Positions 63,833-64,000 of a stretch of DNA of 64,000 nucleotides are shown here, piece after piece; positions within the stretch are counted from its first letter, which is position 1; each line of letters begins with the position of its first letter. The translations under genes were made by a program, and so were the position numbers. The stretch lies in contig CAKSEH010000008.1 of NCBI GenBank assembly GCA_934446475.1, forward strand, positions 15,128 through 79,127. The letters are read 5' to 3'. The notes under the pieces were generated by a model. The model was given only the letters and a program-made list of their open reading frames with translations. It was not told where the DNA came from and made no database searches. The DNA comes from an uncultured Eubacteriales bacterium. GTDB lineage: Bacteria; Bacillota; Clostridia; Oscillospirales; Acutalibacteraceae.

Positions 63833-64000
63833 TTATTCGGGCAAGTCCACCTTGCCAACAAAAGAATAATAAATCTCAATGTCCTGCCTACGGGTCTTGT
63901 TCTCGTCATAGCTGCACTCATGCACAACGATTTTCTCTACAAACTCCCGCAACAGAGTAGGGGTAAGTTCTTCAAAGCTGGTATGCCGCCGGACAACATT
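63833..64000 (-). CDS. large serine recombinase, C-terminal end (partial)
   Basis: On the minus strand the last 168 bases of the window encode an open frame of 55 residues ending in a stop at 63833-63835, and it is cut by the window edge. The text reads LTPTLLREFVEKIVVHE, then SYDENKTRRQDIEIYYSFVGKVDLPE. This is the DUF4368-like C-terminus of resolvase-type large serine recombinases of Clostridial transposons and integrative elements. Base composition differs from the neighbouring repeats. The catalytic and zinc-ribbon regions lie beyond the window. The element end is probably between 63670 and 63833. Confidence 0.82.
   Translation of the reverse strand, partial: NVVRRHTSFEELTPTLLREFVEKIVVHECSYDENKTRRQDIEIYYSFVGKVDLPE

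Overview
The window looks like the chromosome of a spore-forming Gram-positive anaerobe of the class Clostridia, most likely an Oscillospirales (ruminococcal) gut bacterium. This is inferred from four things: sporulation genes (spoIIE, spoIID, sleB), Firmicutes-type gene order (lon-engB, the rimP-nusA-rnpM-ylxQ-infB-rbfA operon, recA-recX), a T-box in front of asnS, and hairpin-rich intergenic repeats. No rRNA, tRNA or CRISPR array was seen. Most of the window is ordinary core genome. The last 170 bases enter a mobile element.

Layout. Bases 1-2.8 kb hold asnS-asnA (minus strand) behind a strong promoter and an asparagine-type T-box. From 2.8 to 10.9 kb is a minus-strand housekeeping operon, murI-DUF1934-argS-pncB-lipoprotein-lon-engB. 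From 11.1 to 15.4 kb is a two-gene glycogen/maltodextrin operon (alpha-glucan phosphorylase plus a GH13 enzyme) with its own promoter. From 15.6 to 25.5 kb is the ribosome and transcription operon rimP-nusA-rnpM-ylxQ-infB-rbfA-nrnA-truB-ribF, followed by a lipoprotein and a DUF1015 protein. At 25.8-28.4 kb are a zinc-ribbon pseudokinase with PASTA domains and a metallophosphoesterase that lacks a visible start codon. At 28.5-30.5 kb are a D,D-carboxypeptidase and a lipoprotein cyclophilin (plus strand). At 31.7-34.1 kb are an SGNH esterase and SpoIID (minus), then a membrane protein and murA (plus).

From 36.8 to 40.2 kb, between the murA terminator and another strong terminator, lies an isolated phage-type cassette: two tail-fibre-like proteins, a small protein, an XhlA-like protein, an amidase with two Cpl-7 repeats, and an r1t-type holin. 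It has no capsid, portal, replication or integrase genes. From 40.4 to 48.7 kb is the minus-strand operon DUF1385-prmC-recA-recX-rimO-pgsA-cysE-cysS-trmN6, with a leader that can fold in two exclusive ways. Then come an iron-type alcohol dehydrogenase, a large YfhO-like membrane protein, an HD phosphohydrolase (plus), spoIIE (minus) and sleB (plus) flanking Spo0A-box-like sites, a GH63/trehalase-like hydrolase, and a cysK-nifS-nifU cysteine/Fe-S operon. The window ends in the 3' end of a large serine recombinase.

Two families of intergenic repeats stand out. Family A forms tandem units of about 380-400 bp (30.6-31.5, 53.5-54.1, 57.7-58.5 and 62.7-63.7 kb). It fills three of the four convergent gene junctions. 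Family B is a smaller hairpin-bearing element at 10.9, 31.6, 35.3 and 40.3 kb. No complete new biological system is evident. The leads most worth following are the orphan lysis/tail cassette, the pseudokinase, the DUF1385-operon leader and the repeat families.
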